Position numbers and translations under genes: made by a program
Notes under the pieces: generated by a model
The model's database searches: none
Seen by the model: only the letters and a program-made list of their open reading frames with translations
Told to the model about the DNA's origin: nothing
In this document: positions 34,901 through 48,690 of the stretch, one piece after another
How the letters are laid out: every line of letters starts with the position of its first letter
How positions within the stretch are numbered: the stretch's first letter is position 1
DNA from: Paragonimus skrjabini miyazakii
Taxonomy: Eukaryota > Platyhelminthes > Trematoda > Plagiorchiida > Troglotrematidae
DNA: 64,000 nucleotides
Assembly: GCA_014338405.1 (NCBI GenBank)
Contig: JTDE01001061.1
Span: forward strand, 48,536 to 112,535
Direction of reading: 5' to 3'

Positions 34901-37900
34901 ATAAAGTAGCATAGCACACCATCATCACGTCTCAACAACGTTGAAAGAAATATGAACGGATCAACCGGGGAACAAAAATCTGGTACCAACTTTAAAGGTA
35001 AATTATAATTGTACATGCAAAGAGTATGTTGTTGAATTCCAAGGATTCCGATAGTACAGTATCAAACAAGACAAATAAAAGATACCAAACGCTGCTTCTG
35101 TAGAACGCCGTAGTTGAGCTAGCGAGTAATCTGTGAAAAACTTAATGAAGCCATCACAAATAATCTTTTCGTAAACAGGTGTGCCTGGTAGTTCGTGCCA
35201 CTACGTCTCCGTTTGACAAACATTGTGCACAAATCAATAAGGTTTATGCGGATACAACATCCAATTTCCCAGTGATTGGGGGGGTTACATGCGGAATCTC
35301 TGTGTGTGTATTTTCCAAGCACCCCTCACCGTTTACGTGACAATTAAGTGTAAATTCTCGCTGTAATTTGTGTTTTTGCAGGTATGTTTAGACCAGCTTG
35401 TTATTTACGTTTTCCGCATTTATTAAAGTGTACGAGTTGCCTTCATATGCTACCCTCTATTGACGCACGACATCGAATATGTAAGGGCCTCCTCAACTTT
35501 GCATTCGGCTCGATCAACCTTCTGTCTCTAAAACTGGAATTACAGTAAATTGGTAAACTAGACTCTTTGGTAGCCAAACAATCGGCTGAAGAAATTCGTG
35601 AAATTAACCTCATTTGATTTCTTGAGATAAATCACAAACTGCATTGACTACGGGTAACTAAACGATCCACTTGTTCGGGGGTCGGATGTAGGCGTAAAAA
35701 GAGTCAAATAAGTACCACAAGTTTCCAGTTACCGTTGCGTTTAGAGCGAACAGATCACCGTAGTTGTCGAAACACTGAGGACTACGAAAGCGGTGGATCT
35801 CACACAGTATTCATACTGAAAACGCTTAGGACAGAAAGGAATTCGGGAGAAAAAAAGCTTGCGGTGAAAGAAACAAAGGAGTTGTGAGACGCACGGTTTA
35901 AGTAGACTCAACACAAGCAGAATATATTATAATTTGTTACTGGGGGCCAGTTTTGTCTCTAATGTTCTAGACAGTTATATAGAAGGCGACCTGTTTCTTG
36001 TCGATATATAGTAAAGGCACCAAAACTTTATAGTGTTGAAATTTAACTTTAACGTCGCTCAAGTTTGGTTGCAGCTTTTGCATTCTGAGAATATTCAACC
36101 CATTTCTGTCGAAAGAAGCTGACTTTTTTCACGCTTATCGTGTTTTACATACATCTGCAGCATGCAGACAGTGTAAATGACAAGACTACTGTGATGCAGT
36201 ATCCAGGCTTACTTGCTCCTCTCTTGTCCGTAACTTGTTACCTCAGTATTCTATTGAATTTACTGACTGCTTGTAGATGACCAGTGAAACAGTGACTCCT
36301 GTAATTTATCCCAGCTGTGGCTTTACGTATGTGAAGTTGGGGCATATCGCGTGATCTCATTCAGGTATGAGGATATTTATATGAATGACAAACATTGACT
36401 GATCAACGAGTCTGGCTGTACGAAAACAAAAGAGTGAACATGGCCAGTATAGTTTGCTCATCATACTCCAGTTGGAGAATGAAAGTTGGCTCAGCTTTTC
36501 AAATATTCTTCGATCACTATCCACAGGTTATTTCAGCACTTGGTTAACGGAGTGATAAATCGAACTTTTCTGAGCCAATATTTCTGTGTTCTCTTTATCT
36601 AACATGATTACATAGAAGCCTCTTTTTTGGAACTTGCTGACCTCTGTATACTACGAAGCGATATTCATTCATTCACATGTCTGACTTTGTTAATATGCAC
36701 TCTAATCATGAAGTCTCAGAATCACCCTCATGCAAAAACTTTCAGCAAGTCTATTTTCATTAAAAATCTTTAATCATTCCTACGTCTGAAACTATCGTAA
36801 TTTGTCCATTCAGGAAGAGTCCATACACGTTACTCTCAGTCTTCAAAACTACATTGTTGTAGACGGACTGTGAATAACTATTTAAGTGGTGTTTGACCGT
36901 TGAATAAAACTAAATTGCTCGACTTCATCCTTTATGTGTTCATCCCAAATGTAATCATCACGGCACGGACGCAAGACAACCAAACTGACGAAAAATGATT
37001 GAAACGATATTGCTTACTACACAACGCTTTTGTTGATAATGAATACCCCAGAATCGAAACATTATCACTTCTTGAGATCTCTCCTTCCAGACCAGTACAC
37101 TTATTCGGTCTCTCGTCCCAAACCGATTGAAAAGACTCAGATAGAGAATTGGCAAATCCACACTGATTGTCGTGGCTATTACAATGACTTGGTTATTAAT
37201 GAGTTCTACAAATACATAATACGTCTTCCCTCATCACAGTTCAGTCACAGCATAAGATTCACCGTTCACTATAGGTCTGTTATACCACGCCCGCAAGTGG
37301 GTTATTAACCTGAGTGGAATTAAAGGATTTGTAAATAGTCTACTTTATGGGTCACTGAAGTTGATGCTTCAGTACAGTACACCTAGTGAATAGATAAGGA
37401 CAACAACAAGATGCACTACGAACGTGAATAACGGCTGTCAAAATGTCATTAAACTAAGCAGAATTAAGTGCACTGAAACATCATGTACAGTTTAAATCGG
37501 AACTTATCCTGGGAAAATGATCCTACATTGACCGAAATAAGAGAGCTCCAAATAGGTCGAGACAGCTAGCGGTCATTGGAATCGAATTTTTCAGAAAGGA
37601 TTACCGGAGAATATGACGGATGGGCAACAAAACAAACAATTTTGTTGATTACGTGGTTTTCTATAGTCTAACGATTATATCATCCAAAGATTGTTCTCGT
37701 GACCAAGTGATTTTCTAATTAATTCATTTGACAGTATACAATGGTTCATTTCAATTGTTGTACATCCTCGAATATTCATAAATTCAGCAACCATCTACTT
37801 ACTTGGTACATTATTTACTATACTGTTTAGAACTACATTTGCAAACTCCCCTATCGGTGGGTTTGAAAAATTGTGAGATGATAATCTTAACAACATGGCG

Positions 37901-40230
37901 GTATTTTTCCGTACGTTTTACACACCTACAACATATACGTAGATAGCTAACCACCAATAAATTAATTCTACCCTTGATCTCAGGCCTTCCATACCGACAA
38001 TTATTTCAGTCAACTCATGTTGAACTAAAGCACCAGGTTAGATTTTCACACTTGTTATAACTCGATAGTAAACACTAGTCACAAATGAGTAGAGCTGACC
38101 GAATCTCAAGTCGACCGCATCGTTTCGAAAGGTTTATGGGAATACAAAAGCGTAGATCAAATGTGAGTGATATTCAGTTCATAACCTCCGAAATTCCCCA
38201 TAATGCGCACTTAAACAAACTTGGATTTAGGAACTCGGTTTAGTCAGTGACTTTAAGCAATAATTTTAATTGACGTTCTAAAACCATCCAACTAACCAGA
38301 ATGTACTGAAAACGTCACATTTAATTCCCCCAAATAAAAGATGTAAATTTTCGGACAAAGTCGTGATGGGAAGTTTCAGGAGGAGGACTTTAACTAGGCT
38401 TATAAATCCATTGTTGAGCCTCACCTCATACCAATAATACAACACATTCCAGTATATCGACGAATTGCAGATGACGTACTGATAGATTTTTAAGATACGG
38501 AGATAACTTGGATTGACTGTTTAATGCACCTAGACTTCTCGTTACCAGGTGAGCTTCTTTTTTCAATAATAATATACAGAAAAGTGGGTGCTTTGTTTCC
38601 TGATGTCAGATGTTAGCAACAGATTTGTGTGCAAGGTGATCAGTGCATTAGGTAACTTCCATACTGTTCCTGCATCTTAAGTGAATATCAGTTTTTCAGG
38701 TATATCGTCAGCAAATTGGAATGTTCGTTAGCGTAGATTTGAAGTAGGAACCAATCATGCACAGAGAATACTCGAGTAACACTGGCCCAATACAGTTGCT
38801 TACCAAACCGTCGTCTTTAGGTTTGCACTCTACACCTTGAAAACAAAATAATAACTCTTCAGTGCATAATACTATCTAGGGTTTTGGGAAACAAATTGAA
38901 AATCTCAGGTGTGTATCTGGAGCACATGCCTACTATGATTTTTTGGGTGTGTCACCGCAACAGTAAATGTACTAACTGAAGACAAATTACAAATGTGTCA
39001 TCAGCTTGGAAAATGTTAACCTCTAAATTTGCCACTCACAATCATGTTAAATGTTAAAACTGTCACCCAGAATCCAAAACCTGTCGTGCTTTTGCCGAAA
39101 ATGATAATTATTCAAAATGGAAGTTTTAAACTTGGAAGAGTCCGTTTGGAATAAACCGACAAACCTGACAAAATTTGGGATCTAGGAATACTAGACGAAA
39201 TTTTTTAACTTCTAATTATCTTTCAGCGGAGAAACTTTCGCACTAAGATAAATGCTTTGAGCATACTACATTCCAGTGGATATTTATCACGTCAAAAAAG
39301 AAGGAAGTAGACCATCCAGTTAAAGCTACTTCAATTTATAAAGTTTGTCACCGTTAACCCAGCTTCGGTAGTTAGTATGTGCTGTTTACTTACCACTCCA
39401 AAGTTGACAAATTTATGGGTTTCTCACCAAAACCGGTATTCAAATAATCATTGAATGAGGTGCATTCAAAGATTGAATGCTCAAATGTTAGAACTTGCAT
39501 TCTTAAGGCTACGTAGGTTGCCAGACTGCCGCCTAGGCAACACTAATCAATTATGTTCAGACAAAAACTTAGAAATGTCGTACAACCTAGATGAATGTAC
39601 TCTCGTTGGGCGACCTTAGTTGCAATTTGACTGTTAGCTTCTGTTTTTATCTGCTGCTTTGGGCTTAATGAGCTTGGCTGAATTCAAAAGCTAAGGTTGG
39701 AGGTGAATAGCGTCTTGTTTGTACTCTTTATAGCTACCAACTGAAGGATGGGTCTCGTTTATCTCGTCAACATAGTTCAACCTAGACAAAACTATTTACG
39801 CAATCATAGATAAGCAGAATGGAAAAAATTATTCCCCCGAACCAACAGTTATGTACACAGACATTTCTCTGCACACCTCGGTGCTTAATCTGGTTCTCCC
39901 ATTTACTGATATAGGTTATTATCTGCAACGCTACTGAAGTGAATTAGCATAGATATGGTGAATCAATCAATCAATTAACCAAACAGTTCCTAGATGAGTT
40001 TTCTATTTGTATGTGGAATACACCTAAAAACAAAGGGTTAGAAGCATAAGAAAAAATGGTTTCATAATAATCAGTAGCACTCACATGTTTTGATAACACA
40101 TAGGAACTTTATGTCCAGCTTTGAATACTTTAAAGGAACAGCTCATGGAAATCGATAATCGTAATGAGTGGTTAAAATGTTCGCTCACAATTAAGTCGCA
40201 GATGTCAAGGGTGAAGTTGGTGATGTGACC
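31925..40230. other. No gene recognised; two SINE-end remnants
   Basis: Eight kilobases of AT-rich DNA. Pieces at 32706-32757 (CAATTGTGAGTGATGTTCAG, then CATCTACTATTCATC) and 38157-38195 (ATCAAATGTGAGTGATATTC) match the outer end of the hammerhead SINE family. The longest open frame is 140 codons, minus, 34594-35016; frames of this length are expected by chance and no family match was seen. Confidence 0.5.
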
Positions 40231-40235
40231 TATGG

Positions 40236-40725
40236 CCATACCAACATCAAAGTTTATACGAACTTCTCTTGACAACAAAGGACCGGATGTCTTAGTCAAA
40301 TAGCAATCGACTTAGTGATCGTTGACTCGTTTTCTGACCAGCTTGGGTGGTTGGCCGGAATGTTTAAACTATGTGGGAGGCTTAATTTAGATCAACGTGA
40401 TGGTCCGTATTGGCAAGATGTGCAGCCAATGTGCTGTTAGTGATTTTTGTCAAGCCGATCCCGAGCCAGGCAGGATGGTGTTCTTTGGTTCGTCTGAACA
40501 AATGTATTATGTTGCTCAATAGCAGGAGAATGAATACACAAGCACAGATTGGTCGGAGATAACCAATTTGTCTTTTTGATTCAATGTTGTCAGGGGAGAC
40601 CTGATGAACTAGCTCCCTAATGCTGCCGCTGACAAGGTGCGCCTAAGACGATTGAGTCTTTCTGTCGCAATTTCAATTTTGAGCGGTAGACGGACGAAGA
40701 TGACTGCTCCGTCATGGTAGCCGAG
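40236..40725 (-). pseudogene. Penelope-like element, linker and GIY-YIG nuclease, decayed
   Basis: On the minus strand, with frame changes: AVIFVRLPLKIEIATERL and NRLRRTLSAAALGS (linker), KDKLVISDQSVLVYSFSC (GIY part, about 40550-40600), FRRTKEHHPAWLGIGLTK (about 40450-40515), NSTLAAHLANTDHHVDLN (about 40400-40450). It ends in LRHPVLCCQEKFV, TLMLVW (40236-40295), the conserved C-terminal block of fluke Penelopes. Stops fall within the YIG segment and after VDLN. Nothing upstream of 40725 resembles RT, so the copy is 5'-truncated. Order and motifs agree with the copies at 8745-9545 and 4582-5034. Confidence 0.8.
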
Positions 40726-40729
40726 CCAC

Positions 40730-43700
40730 TTAATAGGTTACACAACGGACCAACAGTATAACCAAATAGGAAGAATGATTACGTATAAAAATTTCACAAA
40801 CAACTTCTGCAAAGCTTCATATCAAACACCCGAATTACAACTGTAATAAATGCGAGAAGAATTCTTTTTTCTTTAAGTCTGAAGCAAGAATGATGCCTGA
40901 ATACTTGACATAATCACAGACGTAATTGAACGCCATTTATGTGAAAAACGTCAATAAAACTTTTAACTGAGCACCCCAAAACAATGAAGCGTCTACATCT
41001 TGAGAGTAGACGAGATTAACCACTAAATCTAGAGATAAAGCTTGGTGAAAGAAACATTACAATCTGTGCACTACCAACCGATTGTGCATGTATACGTAGA
41101 TCTTATAGGACAATGTCTGTGCATTTCTTCGAAAGTGTAGTAGCCAAAAAAGTTTGCCGGATTCGTTTAGCGATAAAAACAACCGTGAAAAGAACAGCAC
41201 TATACAGGACATCAACTTCCTTTCGTAGTAACATGGAGCGTGAGATCATTGTAATGTATAAGTTACCTGTGTGTCGTCAAACGCTCAGTGAACTCCATAT
41301 GTGAGACGTATAGTGCACACTACAGGAATGGAGGCGCAGCAAAAAGCAAAAAACATCTGGCTTCCTGAATGTGCTCACGTAACTCGTAAAACATAATAGA
41401 ATAACTCTGTTTTGCATCTAAAATAAAAACTCAAATGTGGCAATGTGAGAAGAGCGTCAAAAGCCGAACAAAAGTGCAGAAAGCAAATTTTAGTCAGTCA
41501 TTGTTCATGGGTGTTCCAACTGGCAAATAAAGTTTTAAAATGTATCCAGATTACAGAAGAATAAGTATGGGGCTTATGGCGTGATTAGATTTTTAGGTAC
41601 ATACATGAGAGTGACATTTCGTTATTCGTTGTGCATGTGACTACAACATTTGAACTTACAACAACGTTTTGCTCAATTAATTTTTTTACCATGATTATTC
41701 AAACTCGTGAAATAAGAGGGTTGTTTCTAACACAACAACAGTATCAACTCATCCGTCGGATTACGCCACCCAAAACTTTATATATCCTTTGTATTCCACG
41801 AATTCTAATCTTTTGCAGAAATATGTTGCTCACTGTTACTTCCGATTTCTGCTTGTTTACACCAAAATGGCTCAGTTTGATGTGTTTTTTTTTTACAAAC
41901 TTAACCGTTTAATATGATATACAATATCATTTTAACCTCTTGCATTCTGTGACTTTAGATCCAGGCAACAGGCCGGTTAGAGACTAATGATTATCCTGAA
42001 AAGTTTGTCAAAGGCGAACTAAACAAGGTTCAGACTGACACGTGAATCTCTAAGTTGTCATCGTAGTGGGTGGCCTAATTTGTCAAGATACCTGCCTGAA
42101 AATAGTATTGAAAATAAATTCAAGAAAAACTGCTTTAGATCTAACAAAAGCGCATGAATTCTTATATACTATCAATCGAATCTGCCTGAATGCAATGGGA
42201 TAAAATGAAAGCAAGAGGGAGGATAAAAAGGCGTGATCCGTGGATATCACAGAACACGGTTATACATGCCTCACTGCTACTATGAAATAAACATGAATCT
42301 CCCGTCACATACGCTACTACTATTACAAAAAATGTGTATTATGGCTTGGAAGAAATAGACCCCCTGAAAGATCACTCGAATGACAAACTAGTTATTGACT
42401 GGTAATCAAATGTCCGATTACAGCGGTGTCATACTAGAATGAGTTGGAAGCGATTAGCAGGAAATTGTTTCCTCATCGTGCACCGCTGATTTGCAGAAAA
42501 TGGCTGACTCTTTCACCATGCAAATGTAGACCGCATAATTTAACAAATAATCTCTCACGACTTATTTCAGCCGAGGATTAAAAATTGCGTGACTCAGTAC
42601 ATTCGTTTGTTTTATCACCGGCAGATTAGCACTTTTTCAGCTCGATCGATAATTTCCTTACGAAGATGATGAGTTCTCAGATGACCTTGTTGTTTTTGGC
42701 TTTCATAGATACATCTTACAAGGAAAGTGGCAAAGCTGCACCTGTATCATGCGGGCAACCATGTACAAAGTAAAACGGCCCTTTATTGTATAAAAGTATG
42801 AAGTTGAGCGGAGTCACATTCTCACAAATTTGGCTGCTTAGAAGAGCGACAACTTTCAGAACGATCGATAAAACGGAAGAGCAGATATAAGGAAGAAAAT
42901 GTCCACTATCATATGGGTCTTCTCAGGACAGAGTGGACTATGTATTTATTATAGCGATCTTCGCGATAATGAAGGAATTACGTGACAAAAGTTAACCATC
43001 CACGCATACGTTCTCTGTAACAAAATTCGTGAAGTCGGGCGAAGTTCACAATTCTATGTCTATCCGTTCCGATCAGCTTGATAGGACCAAAAATAGATAA
43101 ACTAGATTCATAAAGAGTTGCAGATGACCGGAGACAACCAAATGAGATTGGCTTTAGTCGCAATTAAGTGAATGGCGTTGCGAAGATATAATGATTTAGT
43201 GATTTGATGTTTTGCCCAGCGTTAAAAAATGTTACTGACAATAGTGAAGTTAGAATCGATCAGTGGTGCTACATATCGTGTTAACACAGTACACTTTATT
43301 GAAGTGACGCAACTGCAAGTGAGAAGGAGAAAGAGGATTGATTCAGCCTCTATGATCGTTACCTCGCGACTGATACGGATAAAGAAAGCAACAGGTGTGT
43401 GGTGACCAACTATCTTGTAGCTTCTCTAAGGAAATCGACTGTAACTGTTTTATTGCTTACCTGTTCTGGACGCAAAATTCTGTATATGCGTTTTATAGGA
43501 GGCCTGATACGAACACAGTGCCACTTTCTTCAGCCGTGCGATTAATTACAGGAAGCGAATGCTTGCTTTTTAACTGACAAATCATCTTTTATTCCATCCT
43601 TCAAGTTGGTTCAACTTGCACCTTTTCGAATGTTGTATAACGTACTCGAACGTTAGGCGCACTTTCCGCACAGCATGTTTTGAGTGCCACCGAGTGGATT

Positions 43701-44355
43701 GGAGTCCACCTCGCGTTCTATTCCCTCCTCTTCTGTGTTGCACCCTTTGATCCAGATCAGACTAGAGCCTACCGTTTATCATATTTTCAAAAACTGCTAA
43801 AAATATACAACTTGCTTTCAAACCCTATCGCGTTTTTTGTTTCCGATGCCCATTGGGAATACATTTCGACTTCAGGAAAGGGGTTTTAAACTGCTATTGA
43901 ATGAGGGTTGGACGCATACCCACTTGTCGATTACAGATGTGAAATTACAACTTTACAAACAACCATAGCGAAAGCCTTATCAACTATTATGATACAGGAG
44001 ATTGCTGTACGGGATGAATGGGAGAAAAGATTAACAGCAGGTGAGAAATAGATATGGTCCAGTTCAACTGTAACATTTAAACATTGATGAAACAAAAAGA
44101 AAATGTTCTAGGTTTCACACAACATGACGGAGAAATATAATTCCTTATTTGTTGCACATATTTACAGGTGTGATTACTGAACTGAGTTTCGCACTGACGT
44201 TCATTTTCATGACTATAATACTATAAGTTAGACAATGTGTATGTGAAGCCAAGGTGGTACTGTAAGACAAAGAATGCGATATCAAACTGGTGCTTAGTAT
44301 ATTATGCAAGTTGTCCCTTATAAATGACTGCCACGACGAATCACTTCCTAGTTTC
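40730..44355. other. No gene recognised
   Basis: Short frames only. No repeat family of this window could be recognised here. Confidence 0.5.
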
Positions 44356-44360
44356 TTAAC

Positions 44361-44507
44361 CTCCTCCGTAAAAGCGTTCTACGGTTGTTTGTAAACACCC
44401 ATTCAGTAAACTTGATTCTTTGTACAACACATTCTTGACCATGTGCTGTAATGTAAGCAACGTCACCCTCCCTGTCATTGAAGGAAACCGGGAGATGACG
44501 TCGTGAA
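44361..44507 (-). CDS. Candidate host exon (unidentified)
   Basis: On the minus strand a strong acceptor (TTTGTTTTTTCAG, G at 44508) opens a 147-base segment without stops that ends before GTTAAG (44355-44360). It encodes a peptide starting HDVISRFPSM and ending VERFYGG. Both borders fall after the first codon base, so length (49 codons) and phase are symmetric. I recognise no family. The donor is not ideal. Could equally be a chance frame. Confidence 0.2.
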
Positions 44508-45326
44508 CTGAAAAAACAAATCGTTTGTTGCTAGTACATTTGCTGACATTTGTTTTTCTATGTACATGAAGTAGCTCAATAGGACTAGTTGATGAACTAG
44601 ACAAGAGATCGGACTGGATGGACGAGAAAGGTGATGCTTCAAGTTTGATCATTTTGTATCAAATCCAGAATGAGTAGAGCACTCAATGGTTTAGAAAAAA
44701 CAATCACTGAATATTGCAACAATTTTGGTGAAGCGGACTGAGGGTGTCGTCAAGGGTAGAATTGAGACTAAATAGATGAATTTGATGAAATGATGGAATA
44801 AATGAGTTGGAACGCAACCTCAGATTGCTAAAGCGTAGTACAAAAGCGCTCTAGCGTACAAGAGGCAAACAGTGATTGGTAAACAAAGCTAATATTCCAA
44901 CGAAATGCAACTGACGGTTAGTGCATTAGAAATCTAAGCCTAGTATCTTAATTGTATATACCGAATCTGAAAATTAAATAGTCAAATCGTTACACTATCA
45001 CAACAGACTTTAGTGGGATCTTTCATAATAGATAAACGACACGGTAAAACGCGTGTCGTCTCCAAATCCGGCAATTTACCGTATTTTGCAGTTTCAGCAA
45101 GCAGCTTCTGATATGGTAATCTAGGAGAAACTGTAGCAAATCCCCTACCCGAAACAACTCCAGACACGAGTTACTTTATCTGTCTGGCCAGTTTTATAAC
45201 TGCAACTTCGGGACTATTACTTTCTCTTATCAGTAAAACGGGTTCGTTCTTGCTTGAACTGTGCTGATCGGTGGTCTTTCACTCCTAAGTGGTTACGATG
45301 GTTACCAGCGTTTAGCTCACACATAC

Positions 45327-45389
45327 CATGGGTGGTGGGATTTATTTTCAACACAAAGCCGTCACTAATTGTGGTTTCACTCATGCACC
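45327..45389 (-). CDS. Candidate small host exon (unidentified)
   Basis: A pyrimidine-rich tract and ATACAG acceptor precede a 63-base open segment, followed by GTATGTGTG, a near-consensus donor. Encoded peptide: CMSETTISDGFVLKINPTTH, phase 1 at both ends as in the segments at 44361 and 52835. Small symmetric exons are common in flukes. No homology is recognised; transcription is unproven. Confidence 0.25.
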
Positions 45390-45394
45390 CTGTA

Positions 45395-46735
45395 TCCAGT
45401 ACAGACGAGCAAGAATAAGAACAAGAGTCGTGTGAATACAGTTTGACGTGAACCAACCGGTTAATACTGGTTATCCAGATGGTAAGCTAGTGAAACCCTT
45501 ATTTCTCAAAAACAAGAATAGAGGCTCCGATAGTGAGATCTACGCTGGCAAGAAAGACAATGTAAATACGAGTCAATAAGTATTCCACCATAATATCACA
45601 TATTAATACATTCTAAAGCGAATCAAGGAAAAGAACAAAAGTGTAAACGAGGATGGAAAAACAGATAGGGCATTTGGAATGCAATATGCCAAGAACGATG
45701 AAGAAAAGAACAGTTCGAGGACCATGTTGCCCCGAATTTCTGAAGGGGAGAGTGGGCTAGTTACCAAACAACAGAGGACCTTGTTTGATGCGAATAAAAA
45801 CAATTTGTATAAAGGAATTAGCTAACATGTACATAACATACACACCACCTCTTCGTTGGTACTGTTGTGTGTACGCTGACGACCTACTCGCATCCGCATT
45901 CATCACAGTGTCATATGGTCAGGTCACCGCGACCTATGACACTCATAGTTTCTCAGTGTTCTTGTCAATGAATCTTCGGACATCCATCCTGAACATATTT
46001 TACCAGTTAGTTAGGTTCAAGGCTGTGTGTTCCTGTGATTTAAGATCCATATTATAACGCGAAATTTTAAAGCAGTTATGTCCCCAGACGAATTTAGAAC
46101 AAGCAAGTAAGATTGTATAAGGTGTACTCTGTAGAGATATTACGACCGGTCTCATCTGATACGATACAGGGATAGGTGTAAAATAAGAATGTACCGTTGG
46201 TTGCAAGAAGAAGCGACAAGAAGCGAACTACTCACGTTTGAATGAATCGTCATGAGTTCTAAAAAAAATTTTAAACAGGGAACTGCCAATGTAGATAATA
46301 TCGATCTAACAATGACACAAGCGGTGAGAGGCGGAATCGAATAGGTGGCCTAAGCATAGGCTTACGATATGACAAAGAAGTAGACTTATGTAAATAGCAC
46401 AACTAAAACACTGAGATAATGAAAGTATTAATAATAACAATAGTAAACACTTAAGTAACAGTATGAACTCAGGACTGCCAACCCTTAACACCATCTGCTC
46501 CTCTACTCAAAGAGATGATTTATGAAAGTGTATTTCAACGGTCTTAGCAAAACAGTAAAGTATGCTTATTGGTTTGACGGTAAAACACACAAAAAGCTTT
46601 CTTTATTTGGATATTATGTCTCGTTTCTTTCAAGTGCCGTGTGAAAAAAGATACGATAGCATCAGGGACAGCTTACTTGGATTGGGTTTTGGCGCTGCAG
46701 CTTCTAATCACCAGCGTTTCGCTTAACTATTTGTA
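45395..46735. other. No gene recognised
   Basis: AT-rich; a plus-strand frame at 45785-46057 contains YADD by coincidence (see rejected items). Confidence 0.5.
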
Positions 46736-46739
46736 GTTG

Positions 46740-47990
46740 GTTGTAAAGGAGTTGCTTCACAATCCATTCATCAGCCTTTCAACCAAAGTGTTCCAGTCAG
46801 CAAAGAAGAATAAGCGTGAATATGACCCCAATCTTTTCAATGTATGCTCAGTGTTCGGAACCATGTCAGACCATACGATTTCCTAGGTAGACCTTAGGCA
46901 TGACAAACAGAAGTCGTTCAGATACCGCATATTCCGCTGACATAACAACATGGACAGCATCAGCACCCAATAGACTAGCAAATTTGTTGTTGTGGTTTAG
47001 GTTGCAATTCTTCCAGACGTCGGAAAACAGTGCTAGCTTTGGTCGCACTAGATCGCAACACATGGCAAATGACAGATCTGTCAACAGGATGGAACATAAG
47101 TAGCAGAAGTCTGCGCATTTATCCACAATGTTTTCACTGATGTAGATTTCAGATATAAGCACTGCTCATCCGCCAGAAAACATGCCAAAAGAAAGAAACT
47201 GTCCTGCTTATGTTCATATTAAAATCCTGGCTGTTACAGTCGCGAAAGCTGCGTAAATGGCACACTGTAATTCATGAACATTAGCATCTGAGCAGTTTAG
47301 CCATGTAATAGGCTTGAGGCGTTGAATATTTAGAAGGCAACCGTCCATGCGCTTTTTATTTTGACGATGTCCTCCGAGTTCAGAAGTGTTACTTTTGGTA
47401 GTGCAGTCAACTGTAAGCAAAATAACATTGGAGCTGAGACACATCCATGCTTCACGTTGGTGACAAGTTCCAAGTATTCAAAAGTCTTTCCGTAAGACAA
47501 CACTTTCAACGTCACGCCCACAGAAGAACATTTTGATCAGACTGACCAACTCACCTGGACATCCCAACTTATCAGGCACTGTTTATACTGCTTTGCGACT
47601 CATGGACTCAAGAGTCTTTGTAAAATGTACAAATAAAATAAACAACAGCACGTTGAGTACATGGTACTCTTTCGGGAACTGGCGAGTGACGAAAACCAGA
47701 TCAATAGTACTGAGACCCTTTCGCAATCCAGACTGCTCCTCAAGAAAATTCGTCTCTAAGCGTCCGCATTAAGACGAACGAGACAAAAGATTCTCGCTAG
47801 TAGTTCGCCAACACAACACAGCAAACTAAGTCCCCATTGTCTATCCGTGCTGTTTTCTCTCATTACCTTTCAATGGACAGAAATTGCGGGCGTCATCCAA
47901 CTCTCGTGGGACTTCTTTCTGCTCCACAGAAGAGCGAGCCAACTTGACCAAGGAACAATCTAAAGGCAGGCCCTCATGGTTCAACAGTTT
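46740..47990 (-). pseudogene. LINE reverse transcriptase, copy 2, broken
   Basis: Minus strand: VPRELDDARNFCPLKG-type block (47880-47930), EEQSGLRKGLSTIDLVF (about 47680-47735), SMSRKAV and KLGCPGELVSLI (47535-47600). VTNVKHGCVSAPMLFCLQLT (motif B, about 47400-47460) is well kept. Motif C is destroyed: the expected LQYADDAA reads LQCAIYAA near 47250. YISENIVDKCADFCYL and DVWKNCN (about 47010-47140) are thumb blocks. WSDMVPNTEHTLKRLGS (about 46830-46880) is the C-terminal tail. Confidence 0.8.
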
Positions 47991-48063
47991 GCATGTCAAA
48001 CCACGTTTACCCTTGTCCAATGACTCTCTGAATCTCAGCCACAGCTAAAATAAAAGCAGATAC

Positions 48064-48690
48064 CTATTTAGTGGTTTGTTTTGACAGGTTATTCGCAGTA
48101 AGTAAATCATTGATAGCTGACCGATTCAGTGAGTTATTAAAACGTTCTTGTTCACTCTTCAAGATGTCATTTGTTTGTATGCAAAAAACGCCAGGGGTTC
48201 CGTCCACTATAACTTTGGTAGACTGGATGGATGGACCAAAAGTCGCCATAGGCGAACTTAAAAACTCATTGCCCCATCGATGGTCAGCATAGCAATTTGT
48301 CGGCTCACCTTGGTTTTTTCCAATCGTCCTTGTTACCCAACCAATTGACGTTCAGCGAACTGATGGCGAGCGCCACGAATTGCTCCCTTCCTGTCCTCAG
48401 TGCTTGTGTACACAAGGGAAACGGAACGCCTAATTATTCCTTCATATCAGGTTGAGGTAATTAAATCACTGTTCTCAAAACAAATGCTTGCGTTTCTGAT
48501 GCTGGATATTAATCGTTTCGATAAATGCCACCACGATCAGCTCCTTAGAATGCTGCCACACACCGTCGAGGATGTCAGGTGCGGGAGCGTCCTTGAGGTG
48601 CGCAGTGACCGCTAACGGAATAACCGTCCTTGCCTATGAGTTCTCCATTCGATTGGCATCCAGTTTTCACCGCCGCGTGGGTGACCTACA
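48064..48690 (-). pseudogene. LINE linker, copy 2
   Basis: Minus strand: AVTAHLKDAPAPDILDGVW, HSKELIVVAFIETINIQHQK (48500-48620), DDWKKPR and ADKLLC (about 48300-48350), and the open frame 48064-48249 with FGPSIQSTKVIVDG and ILKSEQERFNNSLNRSAIND, which corresponds to the YGPSIQS and LKRWAEHF--VLNR blocks known from these LINEs. Confidence 0.8.

Noticed and set aside
34594..35016. 140-codon minus-strand open frame, the longest not assigned to an element
   Set aside because: At this base composition several frames of that length are expected in 64 kb; borders are not splice-consistent in phase and no family is recognised.
45785..46057. Plus-strand frame with CVYADDLLASAF, resembling RT motif C
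   Set aside because: No motif A, motif B or thumb block is found in any frame around it; a four-residue match is expected by chance.
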